From positions 1 to 5,370 of the forward strand of contig NZ_JAQIVI010000694.1 of assembly GCF_028618695.1 (NCBI RefSeq): a stretch of DNA of 5,370 bases, in the 5' to 3' direction. Below the pieces are notes generated by a model. It was not told the DNA's origin. It saw only the letters and a program-made list of their open reading frames with translations, and made no database searches. Positions 1-5,145 of this stretch are shown piece after piece (positions within the stretch are counted from its first letter, which is position 1; each line of letters opens with the position of its first letter). Source of the DNA: Natrinema soli (GTDB lineage Archaea > Halobacteriota > Halobacteria > Halobacteriales > Natrialbaceae). A program made the translations under genes and the position numbers.

Positions 1-293
1 GGGGCGCGAGTCCGGGGCGCACCGCGCTCGTCGCCGTCACCAGCGCGTTCGTGCTAGCGGGTGCAGCGTGGCTCGTCCTCGACACGCAGTCGATCCGGCT
101 CGCCGCCACCGCGGTACTCGTGCTCCTCGGGATCACCGCGTACGGACTCCACCGATTCGAGCTCGTTCGACTCGGACTTGTCCCGGAGAGCGACGACGGA
201 GACGCATCGACACCGCTCGAGACCGAGCCGACGGCTGACTCGACCGCTGAAACGACGACCCGACCGACGACCGAACCCGCTACTGACTCATGA
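1..293 (+). CDS. C-terminal part of an unidentified multi-pass membrane protein (5'-truncated)
   Basis: The reading frame is open from base 3, so the gene starts left of the window and only about 96 C-terminal codons are seen. A GTG at 51 could be proposed as a start, but it falls inside a hydrophobic segment that begins further upstream, so a truncated gene is the better reading. Two membrane helices are visible, one around TALVAVTSAFVLAGAAWLVL and one around LAATAVLVLLGITAYGL. A short basic/acidic stretch follows, then a low-complexity tail of about 30 residues rich in Thr, Glu, Pro and Asp. The stop overlaps the next gene's start as ATGA (290-293), so the two are probably co-translated. 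The family is not recognised. Haloarchaeal MoxR/DUF58 neighbourhoods often contain multi-pass proteins of this kind, so membership in such a cluster is an inference from context only. Confidence 0.75.
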   Translation, partial: GASPGRTALVAVTSAFVLAGAAWLVLDTQSIRLAATAVLVLLGITAYGLHRFELVRLGLVPESDDGDASTPLETEPTADSTAETTTRPTTEPATDS

Positions 294-1282
294 GTGCAAG
301 CAACAGTGATCTGGACGACAACGGTAATCTGGACGAGACGACGACTGACCCGGACGCGGATCGAGCCGACGGGTCGGACGAGGACCCGCTCGAGCCCGCG
401 GCGCGAGCGGAACTCCTGGCGGCCGAAAACAAACGGTTACGGACCGAGTACGTTCGCGCCAGACAGTCACAGTACCGTCGAACCGCAGCGGGACTGGCCC
501 TCGTCGGCGTCGTCACGGCCCTCGGCGCAGTCGCGTTTCCCGACGGGCGAGAGGTGCTCTTCGCGCTCGCCGCGGTGGGGCTGTTCGGTGGGGTACTCAC
601 GTACTACCTGACGCCGGGCACGTTCGTTGCCGCGGACGTCGGCGAGCGGATCTACGCCGCGATGGCGGCCAACGAGGCCGCCATCGCCGGTGAGCTCGGT
701 CTCGGCGACGACCGCATCTACGTCCCGGCCGGTGAGCCCGTCGATGCGCACCTGTACGTCCCCCAGCAATCAACCGACGAGTTGCCCACACCCGACGAAC
801 TCGACGGGCCGTTCCTGACCGAGCCCGATCACCGCGGACTCTCCCTCGAGCCGACCGGCGGGACGCTATTCGAGGGATTCGAGCGCGCACTGACCGAAGA
901 ACTCGCGACCGCGCCGGCACCGCTCGCGACTCAGCTCGCGGACGGCCTCGTCGAGCAGTTCGAACTGGCGGCCGGTGCCGAACCGGACGTCGACGTCCAG
1001 TCGGGTCGGGTCACCGTCGCGATCACTGCCAGCGCGTTCGGCGCTGTCGACCGCTTCGATCATCCGATCGCCTCGTTCCTCGCAGTCGGGTTCGTCATCG
1101 GCCTCGGGCGACCGATCCGACTCGAGGTCACGCCGGGCGACGAGCGGTCGGACTGGCTGGTTACCTGCCGGTGGGACGATGACGATGAGACGAGTGTGGG
1201 TACGGCGGCAGCCACTCGTGAGGAGATTGCACACGACGAGGACGGTGGTGGCAATGAGCGAACCGAACCGGGAGCGGCGTGA
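290..1282 (+). CDS. Conserved haloarchaeal two-helix membrane protein of unknown function
   Basis: This is a 330-residue protein without a recognised catalytic motif. Residues 1-35 are very acidic and probably disordered. Residues 36-64 look like a charged helix or short coiled coil (AARAELLAAENKRLRTEYVR). Two membrane helices lie at about 67-83 and 88-107, joined by a short turn (PDGRE). Residues 110-296 form a soluble domain with the segments VGERIYAAMAANEAAIAGEL, DDRIYVPAG and AHLYVPQQ. A hydrophobic stretch at about 259-273 could be a buried helix or strand. The tail is again acidic. The ATG start lies in an ATGA overlap with the upstream gene and has no clear Shine-Dalgarno, so expression probably depends on coupling. 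The overall layout resembles a haloarchaea-restricted DUF family I recall only loosely, so I give no DUF number. Its pairing with an upstream membrane protein and a nearby MoxR operon suggests an envelope role. Confidence 0.85.
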   Translation: MSASNSDLDDNGNLDETTTDPDADRADGSDEDPLEPAARAELLAAENKRLRTEYVRARQSQYRRTAAGLALVGVVTALGAVAFPDGREVLFALAAVGLFGGVLTYYLTPGTFVAADVGERIYAAMAANEAAIAGELGLGDDRIYVPAGEPVDAHLYVPQQSTDELPTPDELDGPFLTEPDHRGLSLEPTGGTLFEGFERALTEELATAPAPLATQLADGLVEQFELAAGAEPDVDVQSGRVTVAITASAFGAVDRFDHPIASFLAVGFVIGLGRPIRLEVTPGDERSDWLVTCRWDDDDETSVGTAAATREEIAHDEDGGGNERTEPGAA

Positions 1283-1351
1283 GCGGTGTCGTACTGCTCC
1301 AGCCGAGCGTCGGTCGACGTCGTGAGCTTACCGGGCAGATCAGGCGCAAAA

Positions 1352-1375
1352 CCTCGCCGTTTACAGCGGGGGATA
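1352..1375 (+). mobile_element. Degenerate IS200/IS605-like right-end hairpin (older copy)
   Basis: The motif begins CCTCGCCG, has a TTTA loop (1360-1363) and continues CAGCGGGGGATA. Bases 1352-1359 pair with 1364-1371 with one mismatch (1358/1365) and one G-T pair. It aligns with the motif at 1670-1694: both start CCTCGCC, both have a central T-T-x-A loop, and both run into GCGGG then GGATA. Haloarchaeal IS1341/TnpB-type elements end with a CCTCGC...GCGGGGAGGAT hairpin of this type, as I recall it. The terminal TCAA is absent here (the bases after GGATA are CGCG), so this copy looks decayed. The assignment is by eye. Confidence 0.45.
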
Positions 1376-1405
1376 CGCGCCGTCGAGGGATGAAGCGGAA
1401 TATAC

Positions 1406-1501
1406 GAATCGGCCAAATCTGCTGTTTTAAGTAGCCTCTCACCGTGATATTAGATATCCGAGGCGGTCTACTCGCCCACTTAATTGGCCAGTATCGGATT
1501 C
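1406..1501. repeat. Long nested imperfect inverted repeat
   Basis: Five arms pair in strictly nested order. GAATC (1406-1410) pairs with GATTC (1497-1501). GGCCAA (1411-1416) pairs with TTGGCC (1484-1489). TTAAGT (1427-1432) pairs with ACTTAA (1478-1483). GCCTC (1434-1438) pairs with GAGGC (1460-1464). GATAT (1446-1450) pairs with ATATC (1454-1458) around a TAG loop. This gives 27 base pairs interrupted by bulges. An alternative register pairs AGTAG (1430-1434) with CTACT (1468-1472). It could be a structured RNA, a subterminal hairpin of a small IS200/IS605-derived element, or a bidirectional termination structure between the convergent operons. Confidence 0.55.
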
Positions 1502-1663
1502 CCTGTCTCTCAGCGGAAGATGCCCTCTTCCATGGTGAGGCGGGGTGCGACAGCACAAGTACCTCTGAATCTTCATCGAGAGGATAGGAGTAACGGCTGG
1601 TTGGCACAGCCAGTAGTTGTCCATGCCGGGCAGATACAAACCGTAACTATCCCAAACGGGGTC

Positions 1664-1698
1664 GGGAATCCTCGCCCTTCAGGGCGGGTGGATATCAA
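1664..1698 (+). mobile_element. IS200/IS605 (IS1341/TnpB-type) right-end relic abutting the moxR-like gene
   Basis: The motif reads GGGAATCCTCGCCC, loop TTCA, GGGCGGG, then TGGATATCAA. Bases 1671-1677 pair with 1682-1688, seven pairs including one T-G. The order GGGAATCCTCGC, hairpin, GGAT(A/G)TCAA matches the right terminus I associate with haloarchaeal IS1341-type TnpB elements, where it also forms the 3' end of the element's omega RNA. The final TCAA equals the right cleavage tetranucleotide known for IS608. No tnpB reading frame is preserved upstream, so this is a solo end or the end of a short non-autonomous derivative. The motif overlaps the last codon and stop of the convergent ATPase gene. 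The resemblance is judged from memory. Confidence 0.6.
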
Positions 1699-2732
1699 TC
1701 GAATGGATTGTTGCCGCCCTCATGCGCTGCGAGCGGGTCGAACGCCTCGTCCGCTTCAGCACCCGGCGGCTCGATCGTCTCGACGATCTCCGCGACGACG
1801 TCTGCGGAATCGATATCGCTGAGGTCGGCATCGGTACTCAGCACGAGCCGGTGGCGCAACACCGGCACCGCCATCGACTTGATGTCGTCCGGGATCGCGT
1901 ACTCGCGGCCGTTGATCGCGGCTCGTGCCTTGGCACCGTTGAGAAACGCCAGCGTTGCACGCGGTGAGGCTCCGTGGGAGACGTCAGCGTGCTCCCGCGT
2001 GGCTGCGACGAGATCGAGTACGTACTCCTTGACCGGTGGCGCGATGTGGACCGCCTGGACGGTCCGGCGCGCGTCGACGAGCGCCTGCGGATCGATGACC
2101 TGCTTGACGTTGTCGGGCCCGAGATCCGGGTCGTCGTCGAATCGGTCGAGGAGCTCGCGTTCGTCCGTTCGGTCCGGAAGATCCAGCGTCAGTTTGAACT
2201 GAAAGCGATCGCGCTGCGCCTCCGGGAGCTGGTACACTCCCTCGGTTTCGATCGGGTTCTGTGTCGCGACGACCATAAACGGGTCGGGCAGCGAGAGCGT
2301 TTCTCCCTCGATCGTCACGCGACGCTCTTCCATCGCCTCAAGCAACGCGCTCTGTGTCTTCGGCGTCGCGCGGTTGATCTCGTCAGCGACCACGAGGTTC
2401 GCGAAGATGGGGCCGCGCTGGAGTTCGAACGTCCCCGGACCCTGCCGGTAGATGTGCGTTCCCGTGATGTCGGCCGGGAGGGTGTCGGGCGTCATCTGGA
2501 TCCGGTTGTACTCGAGGCCGGTCGTCCGCGCAAAGAGGTTCGCGAGCGTCGTTTTGGCGATGCCGGGGACTCCCTCGAGCAGGAGGTGCCCACGGGTCAA
2601 GAGCGCGATCGTCAGGTACTCGACGGCCTCATCGTTGCCGATGAGAACGCGGTCGATCTCACTGTGTAGCGACTCGTAGATGCCTTCGGGATCACCGCTT
2701 GTCCTGTCGGCTGGATCCGTGGTACCGGTCAT
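1695..2732 (-). CDS. MoxR-type AAA+ ATPase
   Basis: A 345-residue AAA+ ATPase of the MoxR family, normal in length. The Walker A motif is GVPGIAKT (54-61), Walker B is VVADEIN (114-120), and sensor 1 lies in VVATQNP (154-160). The LPEAQRDRF segment (169-177) is the typical MoxR arginine-containing motif, and sensor 2 lies in GASPRA (254-259). The C-terminal lid covers about 215-322 and is followed by an acidic tail ending NNPFD. MoxR proteins are cytosolic ATP-driven remodelers that mature or regulate partner proteins, often with VWA or DUF58 domains; the exact partner here is inferred, not shown. The ATG overlaps the stop of the DUF4350 gene as ATGA (2729-2732), and a GAGGAG lies about 8 bases upstream (2741-2746), supporting this start. 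The stop codon sits inside the terminal TCAA of the adjacent insertion-sequence relic. Confidence 0.95.
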   Translation of the reverse strand: MTGTTDPADRTSGDPEGIYESLHSEIDRVLIGNDEAVEYLTIALLTRGHLLLEGVPGIAKTTLANLFARTTGLEYNRIQMTPDTLPADITGTHIYRQGPGTFELQRGPIFANLVVADEINRATPKTQSALLEAMEERRVTIEGETLSLPDPFMVVATQNPIETEGVYQLPEAQRDRFQFKLTLDLPDRTDERELLDRFDDDPDLGPDNVKQVIDPQALVDARRTVQAVHIAPPVKEYVLDLVAATREHADVSHGASPRATLAFLNGAKARAAINGREYAIPDDIKSMAVPVLRHRLVLSTDADLSDIDSADVVAEIVETIEPPGAEADEAFDPLAAHEGGNNPFD

Positions 2733-3853
2733 TCGTCGGTCTCCTCTTCCGAACGGGGATGGTTAAACGCTGTTATCATTCGCTGGATCTGGTCCTCGTC
2801 CCAGTCGGGATAGCGTCTGCGAAGGTATGCTGCGCGCTCGGCGTCCGAGAGGCTCGGGACTTCCTGTCCGCTGTGGCGACTCCCGGCCGGTCGGTATCGC
2901 GCGGGAAGGCGGGCCTGTGCGGCCTCGAGCCCGGATCGAACGCGGACCCGCGAGAGAATCGCAACGAGCCCGATCCCGACGGTCCCGACGAGCAACTGGA
3001 GCAACGGCGAGTCACGAATCGTCAGCACCGCACCGGTCAGTGGAGGAACGTCGGCGCCGTGTGAGCGGTCGAAGACGACGTGATCGGCGTCGGCGTACAG
3101 CCCGCGCACGAACGGGGCGTTATCCGGCTCGTCGTACATCGCGTTGATCGTGATACTGGGATCGCCGACGACGACTACCTGTCCCTCGCTGACGTTCTCC
3201 ACCGTCGCGACCGGGTAGGATCGGAGTTCGTCCTGTTCGTCGAGATCGTCTTCCTCGGGACCGAGGTACGCGAAGTCACTCGTCGCGACCAGTACCGTCG
3301 CGTTTCCGGGTTCGATCGCCGTCCCGTAGTTGAGCGTCAGCTGGTCGACGCCGGTCGTCAGCGTGTGGTTCTCGACGCCCGTCGCGATCGGCATCGTCGG
3401 TCCGCGGAAGTGGTGGCGTTCGTCGCGCAGGAGCTGTCCGTCGGCCCGCGCCTCGGCGCCAACATCGGCGAGCAGGGCGTTCCCGTCGTCACCGAAGTTC
3501 TCGAGGACGACCAGCGTCCCGCCCTCGGCGACGAACTCCCGAACCCGTTCGGCGTCTTCCTCCGTGTAGGCGTCGTCCGGCGAGATGACGAACGCGACCG
3601 TCTCGTTAGCCGGGAGCTCCGTGTACTCGGCGGTGTCTCGCAGGATGTCGCTCTCGACGGCCGGATCGGCCGCGGCGTCCTGCCGGAGCTCGGACGTTCC
3701 GTCCCAGGACGGGTTATAGAGGCCGAAGGACGACGACGATGTCGCGGCCACGGTGCCCAGCGCGACGAGCACAGTCACGACGAGTGCGAGTAACAGCACC
3801 CGCGACCAGTCAATTCCACTGCCGTCGCCGAGCACGCCCTCGTGCCAGCTCAT
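2729..3853 (-). CDS. DUF4350-type membrane-anchored protein
   Basis: A 374-residue protein with an N-terminal membrane anchor at about 16-38 (RVLLLALVVTVLVALGTVAA). A large domain follows at about 42-260, containing FGLYNPSWDGTSELR at its start, VAFVISPDDAYTEEDAERV (86-104) and the strand-turn EGGTLVVLENFGDDGNALL (110-128). This is the layout of DUF4350, a glutamine-amidotransferase-like fold that usually lacks catalytic residues. PVATVENVSEGQVVVVGDPS (214-233) also fits that fold. A second membrane helix lies at about 284-301, and a basic cytosolic tail of about 70 residues ends in acidic residues. The domain is therefore probably outside the cell, with both termini cytosolic. The start is fixed by a perfect Shine-Dalgarno GGAGGTGA (3858-3865) and by ATGA coupling to the micro-ORF upstream. 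The stop overlaps the ATPase start. DUF4350 proteins commonly neighbour MoxR genes; a joint role is inferred. Confidence 0.85.
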   Translation of the reverse strand: MSWHEGVLGDGSGIDWSRVLLLALVVTVLVALGTVAATSSSSFGLYNPSWDGTSELRQDAAADPAVESDILRDTAEYTELPANETVAFVISPDDAYTEEDAERVREFVAEGGTLVVLENFGDDGNALLADVGAEARADGQLLRDERHHFRGPTMPIATGVENHTLTTGVDQLTLNYGTAIEPGNATVLVATSDFAYLGPEEDDLDEQDELRSYPVATVENVSEGQVVVVGDPSITINAMYDEPDNAPFVRGLYADADHVVFDRSHGADVPPLTGAVLTIRDSPLLQLLVGTVGIGLVAILSRVRVRSGLEAAQARLPARYRPAGSRHSGQEVPSLSDAERAAYLRRRYPDWDEDQIQRMITAFNHPRSEEETDE

Positions 3854-3915
3854 CGGGTCACCTCCGCGGCTCGAGCCGACGGTCGATCCGGGGAGCGCCG
3901 CGCGCCGTGGCTCAT
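3850..3915 (-). CDS. 21-codon micro-ORF tiled between two coupled genes
   Basis: This short frame encodes 21 residues beginning MSHGARRSPDR and ending EVTR. Its ATG (3913-3915) overlaps the stop of the upstream 93-residue gene as ATGA, and its own TGA (3850-3852) overlaps the ATG of the DUF4350 gene in the same way. A GGAGGTGG (3923-3930) precedes the ATG, with GGAGG ending 10 bases before it. The peptide has five Arg and is basic, unlike the acidic proteome around it, and shows no domain or membrane helix. It may act mainly as a translational relay carrying ribosomes to the DUF4350 start, or it may be a real small protein. It could also be a chance frame, because the DUF4350 gene has its own strong Shine-Dalgarno inside it. 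Confidence 0.45.
   Translation of the reverse strand: MSHGARRSPDRPSARAAEVTR
3858..3865 (-). promoter_or_regulatory. Strong Shine-Dalgarno of the DUF4350 gene
   Basis: On the minus strand the bases read GGAGGTGA, complementary to the conserved 3' end of 16S rRNA (TCACCTCC). The GGAGG core ends 7 bases before the ATG at 3853. It supports the chosen start and lies within the micro-ORF. Confidence 0.8.
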
Positions 3916-4193
3916 ACAGGGACCACCTCCGGTGGGAGAATTTCGATGATCCGTCGGACGACGACGACCGCGAACCCGACGAGACCGAGTAGAATGAGCC
4001 ACCGAAGTCGGCGTCGCCACGTCGGCGTGACGTTGAACGGGGCCGTCAACTCCGTGACGATCAGGAAACCGATGAGCGAGCAGACGAAAAACAGCTCGTA
4101 GGAGAGCGCGTTCAGCAGTGCGAGTACGAGGACCGTCGCGACCATCCACGCGACGTGCCCGCGGACGAATCGGATCCGGCGCTGGGTCGGCAT
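3912..4193 (-). CDS. Small three-helix haloarchaeal membrane protein
   Basis: A 93-residue, strongly hydrophobic protein and the first gene of the operon. The N-terminus is basic (PTQRRIRFVRGH), followed by helices at about 14-31 and 33-50. A basic loop (TPTWRRRLRW, 56-65) leads into a third helix at about 64-79, and the protein ends RRIIEILPPEVVPV. The positive-inside rule places the N-terminus and the basic loop in the cytosol. The segment LSYELFFVCSLIGFLIVTELTAPFNVTP looks like a well-conserved haloarchaeal family of unknown function that I recall beside MoxR genes. The ATG is preceded by GGAG only 3 bases away (4197-4200), while a TATA-like box sits about 28 bases upstream, so the transcript may be leaderless. 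Its stop overlaps the micro-ORF start. Its position suggests a membrane partner of the DUF4350 and MoxR proteins. Confidence 0.85.
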   Translation of the reverse strand: MPTQRRIRFVRGHVAWMVATVLVLALLNALSYELFFVCSLIGFLIVTELTAPFNVTPTWRRRLRWLILLGLVGFAVVVVRRIIEILPPEVVPV

Positions 4194-4217
4194 CTACTCC
4201 AACGGGCAACGTCGGGA

Positions 4218-4225
4218 TACCTAAA
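4218..4225 (-). promoter_or_regulatory. Putative TATA box of the minus-strand MoxR operon
   Basis: The minus strand reads TTTAGGTA, centred about 28 bases upstream of the ATG at 4193. Archaeal transcription usually begins about 25-27 bases after the TATA centre, so the RNA would begin within a few bases of the ATG. The upstream BRE is weak. This is the only promoter-like site seen ahead of the four coupled frames. Confidence 0.5.
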
Positions 4226-4344
4226 CGTAGCGCACTTTACTCGGTAGCGGTGACGATTACTGTAACGGAGGGTCCTCGAGCATTCAGCCGGTCTCAGTTC
4301 GGCGTCGCGACTGTCGCAGCGCGAACCCACCCGCGAACGTCACA

Positions 4345-4352
4345 CCTTTTGC
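4345..4352 (+). promoter_or_regulatory. Weak TATA-like box ahead of the membrane hydrolase gene
   Basis: The bases CCTTTTGC lie about 27 bases before the ATG at 4376, the spacing expected for a leaderless haloarchaeal transcript. The box matches the consensus poorly, and the assignment rests mostly on spacing. The divergent gap 4194-4375 holds this site and the opposing operon promoter and no gene. Confidence 0.3.
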
Positions 4353-4375
4353 GATGACCCCTGAAGGCCGAGACG

Positions 4376-4933
4376 ATGTGGCCTTGGGGACACCTTGCCG
4401 TCGCATATCTGGTATACACCGTCTACAGTCACCGACACGACGCCCGTCCACCGCGAGCGGTTCCCGTGATCGCTCTCGCCATCGGCTCCCAGTTTCCCGA
4501 CCTGATCGACAAACCGTTCGCGTGGTCCTTCGAGATCCTCCCCGGCGGCCGGACGTTCGCCCACTCGGTGTTCGTCGCCGCGCTCCTCCTCCCGGCCGCC
4601 TACAGCCTCGCCTGCCGCGTCGGTCGTCCCGAAATCGGGACGGCGTTCGCCATCGGACACGTCTCGCATCTGCTCGCCGACGTTCCGCCGTCCGCGATCC
4701 GCTCCGGAGACGTCTCGGCGACGACCTTCCTGTTCTGGCCCGTCCTCGAGCCGCCGGCGTACGACCCGGTCGATGGGATTCTCGCCGGCTTCCTGCGCTA
4801 CTCGATGGGATGGTTCGAATGGGTCCAGTTCGGGCTCGTCCTCGTCGCGCTCGTCGTCTGGTATCGCGACGGGACGCCCGGTCTCGGCTCCATCCGACGC
4901 GGCCTCGAGCGGGCGGCCGAGACCGCGTCGTGA
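4376..4933 (+). CDS. YdjM/LexA-binding-like membrane metal-dependent hydrolase
   Basis: A 185-residue membrane protein of the YdjM-type metal-dependent hydrolase family (PF04307-like). The conserved polar residues of the family are present: His6 in WPWGHLAVAY, Asp42 and Asp45 in GSQFPDLIDKP (38-47), Arg59 and His63 in GGRTFAHSV (57-65), and His95, His98 and Asp102 in GHVSHLLADV (94-103). They probably form a metal site near the membrane surface. Hydrophobic helices lie at about 6-18, 28-40, 63-80, 88-102 and 147-163, and the C-terminus is a charged tail. Length is typical and the protein looks intact. The start MWPWGH is supported because the motif begins at once and the weak TATA box lies 27 bases upstream. 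The gene is a single transcription unit divergent from the MoxR operon. The substrate is unknown, and hydrolase activity is inferred from the family. Confidence 0.88.
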   Translation: MWPWGHLAVAYLVYTVYSHRHDARPPRAVPVIALAIGSQFPDLIDKPFAWSFEILPGGRTFAHSVFVAALLLPAAYSLACRVGRPEIGTAFAIGHVSHLLADVPPSAIRSGDVSATTFLFWPVLEPPAYDPVDGILAGFLRYSMGWFEWVQFGLVLVALVVWYRDGTPGLGSIRRGLERAAETAS

Positions 4934-5145
4934 CCCAAAGCCGCCCCGATCCGAATCCATAGACAAACTGCCAGTAACTCGCCCTTTCGAGCCAGTAACC
5001 GCAGTACAGCGGGTCGCACGGCCGCTGGAGGCCGTCCACCGGATAGCCGGATGGTCACTGTTGTCAGCATGAAACCGCATGCAGAATACAGTATGCGACT
5101 CGTAACAATGATCGCCTGACGATATCACTCCGACGAGCTAGACGC
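4934..5145. other. Intergenic region with short direct repeats and small palindromes
   Basis: This 212-base gap has no plausible gene. GCCAGTAAC occurs twice, at 4970-4978 and 4991-4999, exactly 21 bases apart. CTCG (4978-4981) and CGAG (4988-4991) form a weak inverted repeat between them. Further on, GCATG recurs at 5067-5071 and 5077-5081, followed by the odd palindrome ATACAGTAT (5086-5094). A TATA-like GATATC (5121-5126) lies about 22 bases before the ABC gene start. These may be regulator sites or a promoter for the ABC gene, but none matches a known operator. Confidence 0.4.

Larger units (their letters stand above)
1283..1694. other. Gene-free gap between convergent operons, probably mobile-element debris
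   Basis: This 412-base gap separates the ends of two converging transcription units. No ORF here looks like a protein gene: the overlapping frames are basic and rich in Pro, Ser and Arg, and lack recognisable motifs. The middle part (about 1390-1500) is visibly AT-richer than the flanking genes. The gap contains two IS200/IS605-like right-end hairpins (1352-1375 and 1664-1698), a nested palindrome (1406-1501) and a small hairpin (GGCTG at 1595-1599 with CAGCC at 1607-1611). No intact transposase or TnpB fragment was recognised. No convincing terminator for either operon was found, although the hairpins could serve that purpose. Confidence 0.7.

Noticed and set aside
1161..1607. Minus-strand frame of 148 codons crossing into the gap
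   Set aside because: It overlaps the 3' end of the 330-residue gene and is rich in Pro, Ser and Arg with no motif. I found no promoter or ribosome site for it.
1439..1639. Minus-strand 66-codon frame in the gap
   Set aside because: It crosses the palindrome and has no recognisable domain, start signal or coupling to a neighbour. A chance frame is more likely, although a decayed gene fragment cannot be excluded.
1671..1688. Hairpin as a classical terminator for the ATPase operon
   Set aside because: No T-run follows it on the minus strand, and the surrounding bases match an insertion-sequence end better. A termination role is still possible.
1484..1822. Plus-strand 112-codon frame considered as a TnpB C-terminal remnant
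   Set aside because: It lacks the TnpB zinc-finger cysteines and RuvC residues, and it continues antisense into the ATPase gene.
1974..2669. Long plus-strand frame of 231 codons
   Set aside because: It lies wholly antisense to the MoxR ATPase, which has clear AAA+ motifs. The product is Arg/Val-rich without domains, as expected of GC-rich antisense frames.
3080..3793. Long plus-strand frame of 237 codons
   Set aside because: It is antisense to the DUF4350 gene, very rich in Arg and Val, and has no recognisable motif.
3850..4209. Minus-strand 119-codon frame over the small membrane protein
   Set aside because: Its upstream part is a shifted shadow of the 93-residue gene. Only its last 21 codons, with their own Shine-Dalgarno, are kept as the micro-ORF.
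4340..5128. Minus-strand frames of 262 and 251 codons
   Set aside because: They are antisense to the membrane hydrolase, whose conserved His/Asp motifs mark the true strand. Their composition is low-complexity Arg/Gly/Asp.
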